Of a stretch of DNA of 64,000 nt, positions 35,310 through 44,035 are shown in pieces. The translations under genes and the position numbers were made by a program. Position 1 is the stretch's first letter, and every line of letters starts with the position of its first letter. The notes below the pieces were generated by a model that was not told the DNA's origin, did not search any database, and worked only from the letters and a program-made list of their open reading frames with translations. The DNA is from an uncultured Aquimarina sp. (GTDB lineage: Bacteria > Bacteroidota > Bacteroidia > Flavobacteriales > Flavobacteriaceae): positions 124,001 to 188,000 of the forward strand of contig CANLEM010000003.1 in NCBI GenBank assembly GCA_947489685.1, given 5' to 3'.

Positions 35310-35458
35310 TTATTAACATAGTTATTAACAATTTAAGTAGGTTTATACGTGTTAAAATTAAATATTTAACTATTATATTTACTTTTTATCGTGATAAAAT
35401 ATGTTTTCAACAAATTATTAACAAATAATAAACATAATATTTGGTAAATTGTTGATAA
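35310..35458. other. Cluster of DnaA-box-like 9-mers in an AT-rich gap
   Basis: TTATTAACA occurs at 35310-35318, 35322-35330 and 35415-35423, and TGTTGATAA (reverse complement TTATCAACA) at 35450-35458. These differ by one or two bases from the bacterial DnaA box TTATNCACA. The 638-base gap 35139-35776 is very AT-rich and otherwise gene-poor: it also holds a 32-codon ORF (35500-35598) and a terminator (35645-35673). The clustering may be chance in AT-rich DNA. No replication gene is next to it. Confidence 0.3.
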
Positions 35459-35499
35459 CATGTTAATTTAGTAGCAAATAACCTTAAATCACACACGTC

Positions 35500-35598
35500 A
35501 TGAACAATTTATACTCCCATTTTGGATTAAATTTTACAAGCATTGTAAATTTTTTAAGACAACTCCCACAAGCTTCTAGTTATGCAATTCGTAAGTAA
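35500..35598 (+). CDS. Candidate 32-codon small ORF before a strong terminator
   Basis: The ORF starts ATG at 35500 (MNNLYSHFGLNF) and ends at TAA 35596-35598. It encodes 32 residues with mixed polar and hydrophobic content. Its support is position: it lies 47 bases before a good terminator (35645-35673), with AT-rich promoter-like sequence upstream and no other gene nearby. There is no family match. It could equally be the end of a noncoding transcript, so confidence is low. Confidence 0.35.
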   Translation: MNNLYSHFGLNFTSIVNFLRQLPQASSYAIRK

Positions 35599-35644
35599 TA
35601 GAGATATAACAAATATTGGCTATTTGTTTTTTAAATCGATAAGA

Positions 35645-35673
35645 GGGATTATCTTTTGGTAATCCCTTTTTTT
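35645..35673 (+). terminator. Rho-independent terminator
   Basis: Stem GGGATTA (35645-35651) and TAATCCC (35660-35666) with an 8-base loop, followed by seven T residues to 35673. It points in the plus direction and would end a transcript from the 35500-35598 region. Confidence 0.8.
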
Positions 35674-35776
35674 AAAAGGAAAGAATACGTCTTTGTTCCT
35701 ACTAGTACGATAGGGTAGACTTTATATAGTGCCGAGTTTTTATTTTCCAATGAATTCAAACAGGTCTCTTCTCTGC

Positions 35777-36148
35777 CTATTGTATGTGCGCATTATTGTG
35801 TTTGGTCTTTTCTTCTAATAAAGCCTTTAGCTTTTTTGCTTTACTGGACATTCTAGTATCGGTCAACCATAGACCGAGATTCGTTTTTTTGAAATGAATA
35901 ATGAGGTTAGCCTTTTTACAAGATGCTGCATCCGGAAAGTATGGAACGCCATTAAGTATCCACGTAATAAGACGTAACCATTTGGCAAGTCTCGGAAACC
36001 AAATCTTATTTAATTCGATAGACCGTAAATCAGTATACGAGTAAAGACCAGAGTTTTCTTCCGTTTGTTCATCAATTAACGTAAATCCATTCTCAAGAAG
36101 TTGAAATTCGATTTTTGGATTTTTTTTAAAAACAATGCTTGCACTCAT
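35777..36148 (-). CDS. Hypothetical protein, unknown family
   Basis: A 123-residue protein. The N-terminal part (SIVFKKNPKIEFQLLENGFTLIDE) is beta-rich, and the middle has a helix WFPRLAKWLRLITWILNGV followed by PYFPDAASCKKANLIIHF. It has a basic C-terminal tail (AKKLKALLEEKTKH). It resembles flavobacterial proteins of unknown function with a PH-like strand pattern, but I cannot assign a domain. No signal peptide. It lies downstream of the hut operon, with a 228-base gap, and the sequence gives no link between the two. Confidence 0.6.
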   Translation of the reverse strand: MSASIVFKKNPKIEFQLLENGFTLIDEQTEENSGLYSYTDLRSIELNKIWFPRLAKWLRLITWILNGVPYFPDAASCKKANLIIHFKKTNLGLWLTDTRMSSKAKKLKALLEEKTKHNNAHIQ

Positions 36149-36376
36149 GATTTTTTTAATTCACGGTTATCCCTTACAATTTACTGATAAAAAAGGGGGA
36201 AACAAAGCTGTAGAATTAGAAATTTCGTGATGATCATTACGTAATAGTGCCATTGAATCTATCATTGGCATTAGTAAAATCAAGAATCCAAATGACCCTG
36301 ATGTTTCTTTTTTCCCTGATCATCCATAAGTATTTATGTGCAGCGAGCGTCTTAAAATAAATGTAACGCCTAGCTA

Positions 36377-37327
36377 TTAACCTTCTAGTTGCTGTAGTAT
36401 TTGATATACTAATCTGGCGGCCAATCGTGCCGTGGTATTATCTATATCGTATGTTGGGTTAAGCTCCACGAGGTCAACACTCACCAATTTATTAGCGTTG
36501 CAAATTTGCTGTATCGTATACAGTGCAATATCTATAGAAAACCCCATTGGCGAAGATGCACTTACACCGGGTGCGTATAACGATGAGAAACCATCGATAT
36601 CTATCGTTAAGTATACCAGATCTACACCAGCTATAAAATCAAGTACAATTTGTTGTACGTTATCTTTGTTCTGGATAGTGAATTTATCATTTTCGAGGTA
36701 TTGCACTCCAAAATCATCTGCAGTCTTGTATAATTCTTTGTTATTTGAAGCTTTCTGTATCCCTAAACACAAATAAGAAAAGGTATCATCTTCTTGACTA
36801 ATTTGATAAAAGGGTGTTCCCGAAGTTCCTTTGTCAATTACTTTTCTAAGATCAAAATGCGCATCTAGATTAATGACACCAATAGTTTTGTTGGGAAATT
36901 GTTTTTTGATACCCATATAATGGGCATATGCCAGATCATGACCTCCTCCTAATACAATCGGGAATACCTTATGCTGTAGCAGTTTTTGAATGCTTTGCGA
37001 TGTGATTTGTTGTGTTTTTTCTAAATCGTTATCATCACAGGTGATAGAGCCTGCATCAATAATATGCGTTTCATTTTTGAAATGATTAGACAATGAGGAT
37101 AACATTTTTCTTATGGCATCCGGTCCGGCAGCCGCACCAATTCTTCCTTGATTGCGATCCACGCCCTCATCACAAGCATAGCCCAATAGTCCAAACGATT
37201 TGCTATTATTGCTCGAAAACACATGGTTTTCTAGGTCGATACACCTAATTTTTTCATGTAGATACAATTGGTCGCTGGATGTGCGACCACTCCATAGACT
37301 TTGATCTGTTTTTTTATAATGCTTCAT
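36377..37327 (-). CDS. hutG: Formimidoylglutamase
   Basis: HutG hydrolyses N-formimidoyl-L-glutamate to glutamate and formamide, the last step of this histidine route. It is a 316-residue ureohydrolase (arginase family) with the dinuclear manganese motifs GGGHDLAYAH, NLDAHFDLR and TIDIDGFSSLYAPG. FGLLGYACDEGVDRNQGRIGAAAGPDAIR is the N-terminal family signature. Its gene follows hutU with 1 base between them, the tightest link in this operon. The order hutH-hutI-hutU-hutG is complete. Regulation is probably with the LysR gene divergent to hutH. Confidence 0.93.
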   Translation of the reverse strand: MKHYKKTDQSLWSGRTSSDQLYLHEKIRCIDLENHVFSSNNSKSFGLLGYACDEGVDRNQGRIGAAAGPDAIRKMLSSLSNHFKNETHIIDAGSITCDDNDLEKTQQITSQSIQKLLQHKVFPIVLGGGHDLAYAHYMGIKKQFPNKTIGVINLDAHFDLRKVIDKGTSGTPFYQISQEDDTFSYLCLGIQKASNNKELYKTADDFGVQYLENDKFTIQNKDNVQQIVLDFIAGVDLVYLTIDIDGFSSLYAPGVSASSPMGFSIDIALYTIQQICNANKLVSVDLVELNPTYDIDNTTARLAARLVYQILQQLEG

Positions 37328-37328
37328 G

Positions 37329-39332
37329 CTATTCGAAGATTTTATCTAAGAAACTATGTTCTACAAGATTGGGTAATGTAACCTTTAAGTTGGGAGTACG
37401 TTCCATTTCTCGTTTAATTGCAAATATAGCTTCTTCATTACGAGCCCAACTTCTTCTTGAAATTCCGTTATTTACATCATAAAATAACATATTTTTTAGT
37501 TTGCGCGAGGCTTCCTGCGATCCATCCAGTAATAAACCAAATCCACCATTGATAACCTCACCCCATCCAACGCCACCGCCATTGTGGATAGATACCCATG
37601 TAGCACCTCTAAAACTATCACCAATCACATTATGAATTGCCATATCTGCCGTAAACTTGCTACCATCATAAATATTACTGGTTTCGCGATAGGGCGAATC
37701 TGTACCACTAACATCATGGTGATCACGTCCCAAAACGACCGGAGCGGTAATATGACCTTCTTGTATGGCTTTGTTAAAAGCTTCGGCAATTTTGATTCTC
37801 CCTTCTGCATCGGCATATAGAATTCGTGCTTGCGAACCCACTACAAGATTGTTTTGTTTTGCTTCTTTTATCCAGGAGATATTATCTTGCATTTGCTGTT
37901 GAATTTCTACTGGAGCTATTTTCTTTATAGACTCCATAACTTCTAAAGCAATTTGATCTGTCTTTTCTAGATCTTCGGGTGTATTTGATGTACAAACCCA
38001 TCGAAATGGCCCAAAACCATAATCAAAGCACATAGGTCCCAAAATATCTTGCACATAAGATGGATACTTAAAATCAATACCGTTTGCGGCCATTACATCT
38101 GCTCCTGCACGAGAAGCTTCTAATAGAAACGCATTTCCGTAATCAAAGAAATATGTACCTCTTTCTGTGTGTTTATTAATTGCTGCGGCATGTCTTCGTA
38201 GGGATTCTTGAACCTTAACTTTAAAATCTTCGGGCGCATCACTAATCATCATATTAGACTCTTCGTAGCTTAGTCCTGCAGGATAATATCCTCCTGACCA
38301 TGGATTGTGCAACGAGGTCTGATCAGACCCCAGATCGATATAGATCTGCTCTTCATAAAATCGTTCCCAGATATCCACTACATTGCCTTGATAGGCAATA
38401 GAAACCACTTCTTTTTGTGCAACTGCCTTTTTTACTCTGATAACGAGATCGTCTATATGGTCTAGTATTTCATTTACCCAACCTTGCTCATGTCTTTTAT
38501 AAGCGGCATGCGGATTAACTTCTGCACAAATGGTAATACAACCTGCTATATTACCAGCTTTTGGCTGTGCACCGCTCATTCCGCCCAGACCAGCGGTTAA
38601 AAAAATCTTTCCGGCCGGTGATTCGTTCGCTTTTAATGTTTTTCTAAAAGCATTCATAACCGTAATAGTGGTACCGTGTACGATACCTTGCGGACCAATG
38701 TACATATAGCTACCGGCAGTCATTTGCCCGTATTGTGTTACTCCAAGTGCGTTGTATTTTTCCCAATCATCAGGTTTAGAATGGTTAGGAATCATCATTC
38801 CGTTAGTCACAATAACTCTTGGTGCGTCTTTTGAGGAAGGGAATAGCCCCATAGGATGCCCAGAATACATATGTAGCGTTTGTTCTTCGGTCATTGTGGC
38901 TAAATACTGCATCGTAAGCAGGTACTGGGCCCAATTTTGAAACACCGCACCATTACCCCCATAGGTAATTAACTCGTGAGGGTGCTGTGCTACAGCCGGA
39001 TCTAGATTATTCTGGATCATGAGCATAATACCCGCTGCCTGACTGGTCTGCGCGGGATACGCATCAATAGATCTGGCATGCATTGCATATTCTGGTATAA
39101 AACGATGCATATAGATACGCCCATATGCATTTAATTCTTCGAGAAATTCTTTGGCAAGTTCTGGATGCCAAGCTTCAGGAAAATAACGTAATGCATTTTT
39201 GAGCGCTAATTTTTTTTCTTCGGTAGTAAGAATTTGTTTTCTTTTAGGAGCGCTGCTAATACTACTGTCTAACTTTTTCTTAGACGGCAAAACTGCCGGT
39301 ATACCTTGTATTATTTGTTCTTTAAATGTCAT
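37329..39332 (-). CDS. hutU: Urocanate hydratase
   Basis: HutU uses tightly bound NAD+ to convert urocanate to imidazolonepropionate. I chose the ATG at 39332 (MTFKEQIIQG, 667 residues). The open frame extends to 39380 and would overlap the end of hutI. Signatures are VIVTNGMMIPNHSKPDDWEK, LTAGLGGMSGAQPKAGNIAG and the C-terminal IHNGGGVGWGEVINGGFG. The length is above the roughly 555 residues of Pseudomonas HutU but normal for the longer Bacteroidota form. It lies between hutI (gap 11 bases) and hutG. Confidence 0.93.
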   Translation of the reverse strand: MTFKEQIIQGIPAVLPSKKKLDSSISSAPKRKQILTTEEKKLALKNALRYFPEAWHPELAKEFLEELNAYGRIYMHRFIPEYAMHARSIDAYPAQTSQAAGIMLMIQNNLDPAVAQHPHELITYGGNGAVFQNWAQYLLTMQYLATMTEEQTLHMYSGHPMGLFPSSKDAPRVIVTNGMMIPNHSKPDDWEKYNALGVTQYGQMTAGSYMYIGPQGIVHGTTITVMNAFRKTLKANESPAGKIFLTAGLGGMSGAQPKAGNIAGCITICAEVNPHAAYKRHEQGWVNEILDHIDDLVIRVKKAVAQKEVVSIAYQGNVVDIWERFYEEQIYIDLGSDQTSLHNPWSGGYYPAGLSYEESNMMISDAPEDFKVKVQESLRRHAAAINKHTERGTYFFDYGNAFLLEASRAGADVMAANGIDFKYPSYVQDILGPMCFDYGFGPFRWVCTSNTPEDLEKTDQIALEVMESIKKIAPVEIQQQMQDNISWIKEAKQNNLVVGSQARILYADAEGRIKIAEAFNKAIQEGHITAPVVLGRDHHDVSGTDSPYRETSNIYDGSKFTADMAIHNVIGDSFRGATWVSIHNGGGVGWGEVINGGFGLLLDGSQEASRKLKNMLFYDVNNGISRRSWARNEEAIFAIKREMERTPNLKVTLPNLVEHSFLDKIFE

Positions 39333-39343
39333 TGTTGTAGTAT

Positions 39344-40594
39344 TTAGGATCTGGAATACACAATATTTCCTTTTTTCCATACTTGTGATGGAACTAGTTT
39401 GCCTTGCTGGTAAAAAATTTCATTAAAATGATCGGTTTGAAAAAGATTGAAATCGGCAAGCATATTAGAGGATAACTTTCCTCTGTCCTTAAGATTAAGA
39501 GCTGCAGCAGCGCGAAAGGTGATCCCGGCCAAAACTTCGGCATTCGTAAGTTTTTCAAAAGTACCTAGAATCGAAGCCTGTGTTAATAGGTCTCCCATGG
39601 GGGCTGATCCGGGATTCCAGTCACTGGCAATGGCTAATGCTCCTCCGGCATCGAGTATTTTTCTGGCAGGAGTAAAATCACATCCCAATCCAAGAGATGC
39701 ACCCGGTAAAGCTACCGCAATAACATTACTTTTTGCCAATATCTTGATTTCATGATCGGTACTAGCTTCGAGATGATCGGCACTAATTGCATTCATTTGT
39801 ACCGCTACTTCGCTTCCACCAGTACTAAACTGATCGGCATGAACCGTGATATCAAACCCCATTGCTTTTGCCTTTTCGAAATAGGGATAAATATGAGAAG
39901 GCAGAAAAGCACTTTGCTCTATAAAAGCATCAATTCTATTACTTAAATTCTCTTCTTTTAGTATAGGAAACAGGGTACTACTAATATGGTCGAGATAGGT
40001 TTTGTGATCACCTTCAAAATCTCTGGGGAGCATATGTCCGGCCAAACAGGTCGCAATCAAATCTGCATCAGTAACCTGATTCGCATTTTGTATGGCACGT
40101 AGCATTTTTAATTCTTCGGCTACGGATAGTCCATATCCACTTTTTACTTCGATAGTGGTAATCCCGTTTTTTAAAAGTGTATTTGCTCGTTTATGTACAT
40201 TGTGAGATAGCTCTTCTTTTTCTGCTTTTCTTGTTTGCATTACGGTATCCCAGATTCCGCCGCCAGCTTCAGCTATTTCCAGATACGATTTTCCGGCATT
40301 TCTCATTGCATAATCTCTAGCTCGAGTACCCGAAAAACAGATGTGAGTGTGGGCATCAATAAATCCCGGCGTGCACACATAATCGCCATATAATTCTATG
40401 ATTTCGGCATCAAGCGCGACAGCTTTTTCCTTTAAATCATTAAAATCACCAATCGCAAAAATATGTTCATTCTCGATAAGAATCCCCGCATTTTTGATCA
40501 CCGATAATTCATTGTCTTTTAATATTCCTCGTATAGCGCAATTTTCCATACTCACGAGTTGAGTTAGTGGACCAATAAGTTTATACTTTATCAT
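39344..40594 (-). CDS. hutI: Imidazolonepropionase
   Basis: HutI opens the imidazolone ring of imidazolonepropionate to give N-formimidoyl-glutamate. It is a 416-residue amidohydrolase with the metal-binding DAHTHICFSG near residue 76, the substrate-side HADQFSTGGSEV around residue 250, and SDWNPGSAPMG around residue 325. The segment ITTIEVKSGYGLSV is a HutI signature. It is 28 bases after hutH and 11 before the chosen start of hutU. Length fits the family. Confidence 0.95.
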   Translation of the reverse strand: MIKYKLIGPLTQLVSMENCAIRGILKDNELSVIKNAGILIENEHIFAIGDFNDLKEKAVALDAEIIELYGDYVCTPGFIDAHTHICFSGTRARDYAMRNAGKSYLEIAEAGGGIWDTVMQTRKAEKEELSHNVHKRANTLLKNGITTIEVKSGYGLSVAEELKMLRAIQNANQVTDADLIATCLAGHMLPRDFEGDHKTYLDHISSTLFPILKEENLSNRIDAFIEQSAFLPSHIYPYFEKAKAMGFDITVHADQFSTGGSEVAVQMNAISADHLEASTDHEIKILAKSNVIAVALPGASLGLGCDFTPARKILDAGGALAIASDWNPGSAPMGDLLTQASILGTFEKLTNAEVLAGITFRAAAALNLKDRGKLSSNMLADFNLFQTDHFNEIFYQQGKLVPSQVWKKGNIVYSRS

Positions 40595-40622
40595 AATGCC
40601 TTACTTTTTCAATTGGATTGGT

Positions 40623-42203
40623 TTAATATACTTCAAATTCATCAGAAAATTGCGTTGATAACGATACTCCTTTCTTTTCAGAAATTTGATTGGCTATAGT
40701 TGTGATATTTTGATCTTTAATCATTTTAATTCCTTTTTCGATATCATCGGCAAATACTCGATCTTTATCTGCAAAAGAAACCTGATTACGAATTTCTTTA
40801 TGAATTTCGTCGAGTATAATACCCGACTTTAGCGGTTTTCTAAATTCGAAAGCCTGAGCCGCAGTTAAGAGTTCTATAGCCAATATTTTTTCTAAATTTT
40901 CAATCACTCGTAATGCCTTTCTCCCTCCGATAGATCCCATACTTACGTGATCTTCTTGCCCTAATGAGGTTGGAATACTATCTGCACTCGAAGGAAAACA
41001 AAGTCCTTTATTTTCGCTAGCCAACGCAGCCGTAGTATATTGTAATATCATATATCCAGAGTTGATTCCTGTGTCTTCCATTAATAATTTTGGAACACCG
41101 GGAGAGTTACCTTCGAGAGCTAGGTATATTCTACGATCTGAAATGTTACCTAATTCTGATGCTGCCAGGCAAGCATAATCGATAGCCATGGCCAGAGGTT
41201 GACCATGAAAACTTCCTCCGCTTATAGTAAGGTCTTCGCTGATTACAATCGGGTTATCGGTAACAGAATTTAGTTCTACCTCTAATAATTCTTTTAAGTG
41301 CAACCAAGCATTTCTGGACGCGCCATGTACTTGCGGAATACAGCGTAACGAATATGGATCTTGTACTCGATCACAATGGGTATGATCCTGCATGATCTCA
41401 GAACCTTTTAATAATGACTTTACTTTTGATGCCACATGAATATTGCCTTTAAACGGACGAAGCTGATGTAATTCGTTATAAAAAGGTTTGATAGATCCTT
41501 GTAACCCTTCGATCATCATAGCCCCGATAATATCAGCATGCGAAAGACAATTATGAAGTTTAGCTACTACTTGTACGGCGTGCGCAGCTATAAATTGAGT
41601 ACCATTTATTAAGGCAAGGCCTTCTTTGGGGCCTAAATCAATAGGGGAGAGCCCTGTTTTTGCAAATAACGCTGCCGTAGTAATTGTTTTTCCTTCATAA
41701 ACTACTTTACCTAATCCTATTAGCGGTAAAAACAAATGGGATAACGGGGCAAGATCTCCAGATGCTCCTACCGAGCCCTGGCACGGTACTACAGGAATAG
41801 CATCATTATCAATATGCCATAAAATCCTATCTAGTGTTCCTTGAGCAATGCCTGAGTAGCCTTTGGATAAAGATTGTACTTTAAGAATAAGCATCAATTT
41901 TGCTATTTCTGAATCTATAGGATCTCCAACCCCAACACTATGGCTTTGAAGAATGTTTTTTTGCAGAATATTCGTTTCTTCTTTTGATATTTTGGTAGTA
42001 CATAAAGGCCCAAAACCAGTGTTAATACCATAAACTGGATCTCCTTTTTCGACGATATTATGAACGATATCGCGACTTTTTGCAATCTTAATTCGTGAAG
42101 ACTCAGAAATGATACCTTTTTTTGTCCCTCGCGCTATCTCCAGGGCTATACCGCTGGTTAGATAACCTTCTCCGTATAAAAAATGTTCTGATATATTTGA
42201 CAT
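40623..42203 (-). CDS. hutH: Histidine ammonia-lyase
   Basis: HutH removes ammonia from histidine to give urocanate, the entry step of the operon. The 526-residue protein has the Ala147-Ser148-Gly149 triad (CQGSVGASGDLAPLSH) that cyclises to the MIO cofactor, and the catalytic Tyr in VYGINTGFGPL. The C-terminal DSIPTSLGQEDHVSMGSIGG region matches the family. It is the first gene of hutHIUG and is divergent from a LysR gene across 83 AT-rich bases, which must hold both promoters. HutH here is slightly longer than the usual 510 residues. Confidence 0.95.
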   Translation of the reverse strand: MSNISEHFLYGEGYLTSGIALEIARGTKKGIISESSRIKIAKSRDIVHNIVEKGDPVYGINTGFGPLCTTKISKEETNILQKNILQSHSVGVGDPIDSEIAKLMLILKVQSLSKGYSGIAQGTLDRILWHIDNDAIPVVPCQGSVGASGDLAPLSHLFLPLIGLGKVVYEGKTITTAALFAKTGLSPIDLGPKEGLALINGTQFIAAHAVQVVAKLHNCLSHADIIGAMMIEGLQGSIKPFYNELHQLRPFKGNIHVASKVKSLLKGSEIMQDHTHCDRVQDPYSLRCIPQVHGASRNAWLHLKELLEVELNSVTDNPIVISEDLTISGGSFHGQPLAMAIDYACLAASELGNISDRRIYLALEGNSPGVPKLLMEDTGINSGYMILQYTTAALASENKGLCFPSSADSIPTSLGQEDHVSMGSIGGRKALRVIENLEKILAIELLTAAQAFEFRKPLKSGIILDEIHKEIRNQVSFADKDRVFADDIEKGIKMIKDQNITTIANQISEKKGVSLSTQFSDEFEVY

Positions 42204-42286
42204 TGGAATGCTTGTGATTTGTTGATACTAAATTAATGGTTATATTTAATAATTAGAAATACCAATTTTATCAATTATTAATAACT

Positions 42287-43171
42287 ATGAGTTATCAGTT
42301 AGAATTACGTCACTTTACTTATTTTTTGGCTGTAGCCGAAGAATTACACTTTAGAAAAGCGGCGGATAAGTTATATATCTCACAACCCGGATTGAGCAGA
42401 CAGATCAAACAAATGGAAGAAATTATTGGAGCACGTTTGTTTTTGAGAAATAAAAGAAATGTGCATCTTACAGAAGCAGGTGTTTATCTTAAAAAAGAAT
42501 TAGAGTATGTTTTTAATCATATTGATTTTACCATAAAACAAACTCGTTTGGTTGATCAAGGAAGTAGCGGTGAAATACGGATAGGTTTTTTGGGATCTGC
42601 AATGCAAAGAGTAATTCCTGATGTATTGGTTAAGGCAAATCAAGAATATCCGAATATACAATTTAGCCTAGAGGAAATGTCTAATTACTTGCAGGTAGAG
42701 GCTATAGAAAAAGATCAGTTAGATTTAGGTTTTGTTCGATTGGCTAGAGTACCCGATGGATTGGCTATTAAAACGGTACATACAGATACGTTTTCGTTGG
42801 TATTGCCTAAAGACCACTATTTAAATTCGAGTAATTTTAAAAATGTAAAACAAGTTTCTGAAGAGAATTTTATTTTATTTTCGTCAGATTATAGCTCACT
42901 CTACTATGATAAAATTATGAGTATTTGTGAAGATAAAGGGTTTACACCTAAAGTTTCTCATAAATCGGTGCATGCACAAACTATTTTTAAACTTGTAGAA
43001 AGCAATCTGGGCGTTGCAATTGTACCTACATCACTGCAACATGGGTTTGATTTGGGGGTAAAATTCCTTGAAATCCCTAAAATTACGCAAAAAGCTAAGC
43101 TATCTGTTATTTATAAAAAAGATAACCGAAATCCGGCTTTACAGCGGATTAGAAGCATTATTGGGTTATAG
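42287..43171 (+). CDS. LysR family transcriptional regulator, probably of the hut operon
   Basis: A 294-residue LysR-type regulator. Residues 1-65 contain the helix-turn-helix LHFRKAADKLYISQPGLSRQIKQ (motif in two parts: LHFRKAADKLYIS and QPGLSRQIKQMEE), and the rest is the substrate-binding-like effector domain (GSSGEIRIGFLGSAMQRVIP onwards). It is divergently oriented from hutH with an 83-base intergenic gap, the classic LysR arrangement. Control of the hut operon is therefore inferred, with histidine or urocanate as likely effector. Many bacteria instead use a GntR-type HutC. Confidence 0.88.
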   Translation: MSYQLELRHFTYFLAVAEELHFRKAADKLYISQPGLSRQIKQMEEIIGARLFLRNKRNVHLTEAGVYLKKELEYVFNHIDFTIKQTRLVDQGSSGEIRIGFLGSAMQRVIPDVLVKANQEYPNIQFSLEEMSNYLQVEAIEKDQLDLGFVRLARVPDGLAIKTVHTDTFSLVLPKDHYLNSSNFKNVKQVSEENFILFSSDYSSLYYDKIMSICEDKGFTPKVSHKSVHAQTIFKLVESNLGVAIVPTSLQHGFDLGVKFLEIPKITQKAKLSVIYKKDNRNPALQRIRSIIGL

Positions 43172-43318
43172 CCGATTTGTACAAGTATAATTATTTTTTT
43201 TATTTCTGGATGCGGTTGTTTACTTTTGGCTTAATGAAATTATTTTCTGATTCCTTATAATTATTTTGTAATAAGGGTGTTTAGTATAAATAATGACATG
43301 CCTCCAAATTTATATACT

Positions 43319-43948
43319 ATGACTAAAAAAATGTTTTTTATCGCTGTATTTATGGGACTTTTATCTCATAAAATGAGTGCTCAGGTAGAATCTTTTGAAA
43401 TAGGTTTAAAAGTAGGATTAAACCTGGCTGATGTGGTTGGTGATGAAACGGATGATTTTGATATGCGTAAAAGCGTACATTTGGGTATTGTGGCCGAAAT
43501 TCCGATTATTGAAGTATTAAGTATTCAGCCCGAATTATTTTATTCTTTTCAGGGATTTAAAACCGAAAGTTTAGAACCAAATTTTGAAGATGAGACATTA
43601 AAACTGGATTATATTTATTTGACTACAATGGCCAAATATTATCCGTTTTATGTTGTACCTGGATTTAGTATCGAGGTAGGACCGCAAGTTGGATATTTAA
43701 CTTCGGCTATATTAGAACGCAAGAATACTGCAAACGGAGGTACAGAGATATCTGACGTTGATTTCAAAGAATTTATTTCGGATATTGATATAGGTGCCAA
43801 TATTGGATTGGGTTATCAGTTTGAAATTGGAACTTTTTTTCAGGCCCGATATAATTTTGGTATTTCTGATATTGTAGATATAGATAGCGAAGATGCATTT
43901 TCTAGACAGAATGCGGTGATCCAATTTTCTGCGGGATATAAATTTTAA
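43319..43948 (+). CDS. Outer-membrane beta-barrel porin-like protein
   Basis: A 209-residue protein with signal peptide (MFFIAVFMGLLSHKMSAQ) and the strand pattern of small Bacteroidota outer-membrane barrels (PorT/OmpW-like): FEIGLKVGLNLADV, IQPELFYSFQGF, FSIEVGPQVGYL, and the end VIQFSAGYKF, a typical terminal aromatic strand. I used the ATG at 43319 because the signal peptide starts there; the frame is open from a GTG at 43277. It is on its own, between the LysR gene and the T9SS protein gene. Function probably diffusion or an accessory barrel. Confidence 0.82.
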   Translation: MTKKMFFIAVFMGLLSHKMSAQVESFEIGLKVGLNLADVVGDETDDFDMRKSVHLGIVAEIPIIEVLSIQPELFYSFQGFKTESLEPNFEDETLKLDYIYLTTMAKYYPFYVVPGFSIEVGPQVGYLTSAILERKNTANGGTEISDVDFKEFISDIDIGANIGLGYQFEIGTFFQARYNFGISDIVDIDSEDAFSRQNAVIQFSAGYKF

Positions 43949-44035
43949 ATATAAGAATAACGCATTTGTATATTGTTGTTGTAAAACGTTTGAATGCGCT
44001 TTCATAGGTTTGTTAAGCATAATGAAAATTTGTAA

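Noticed and set aside
39333..39380. The upstream ATG for hutU
   Set aside because: It would overlap the end of hutI and add residues not seen at the family's N-terminus; the ATG at 39332 is the normal start.
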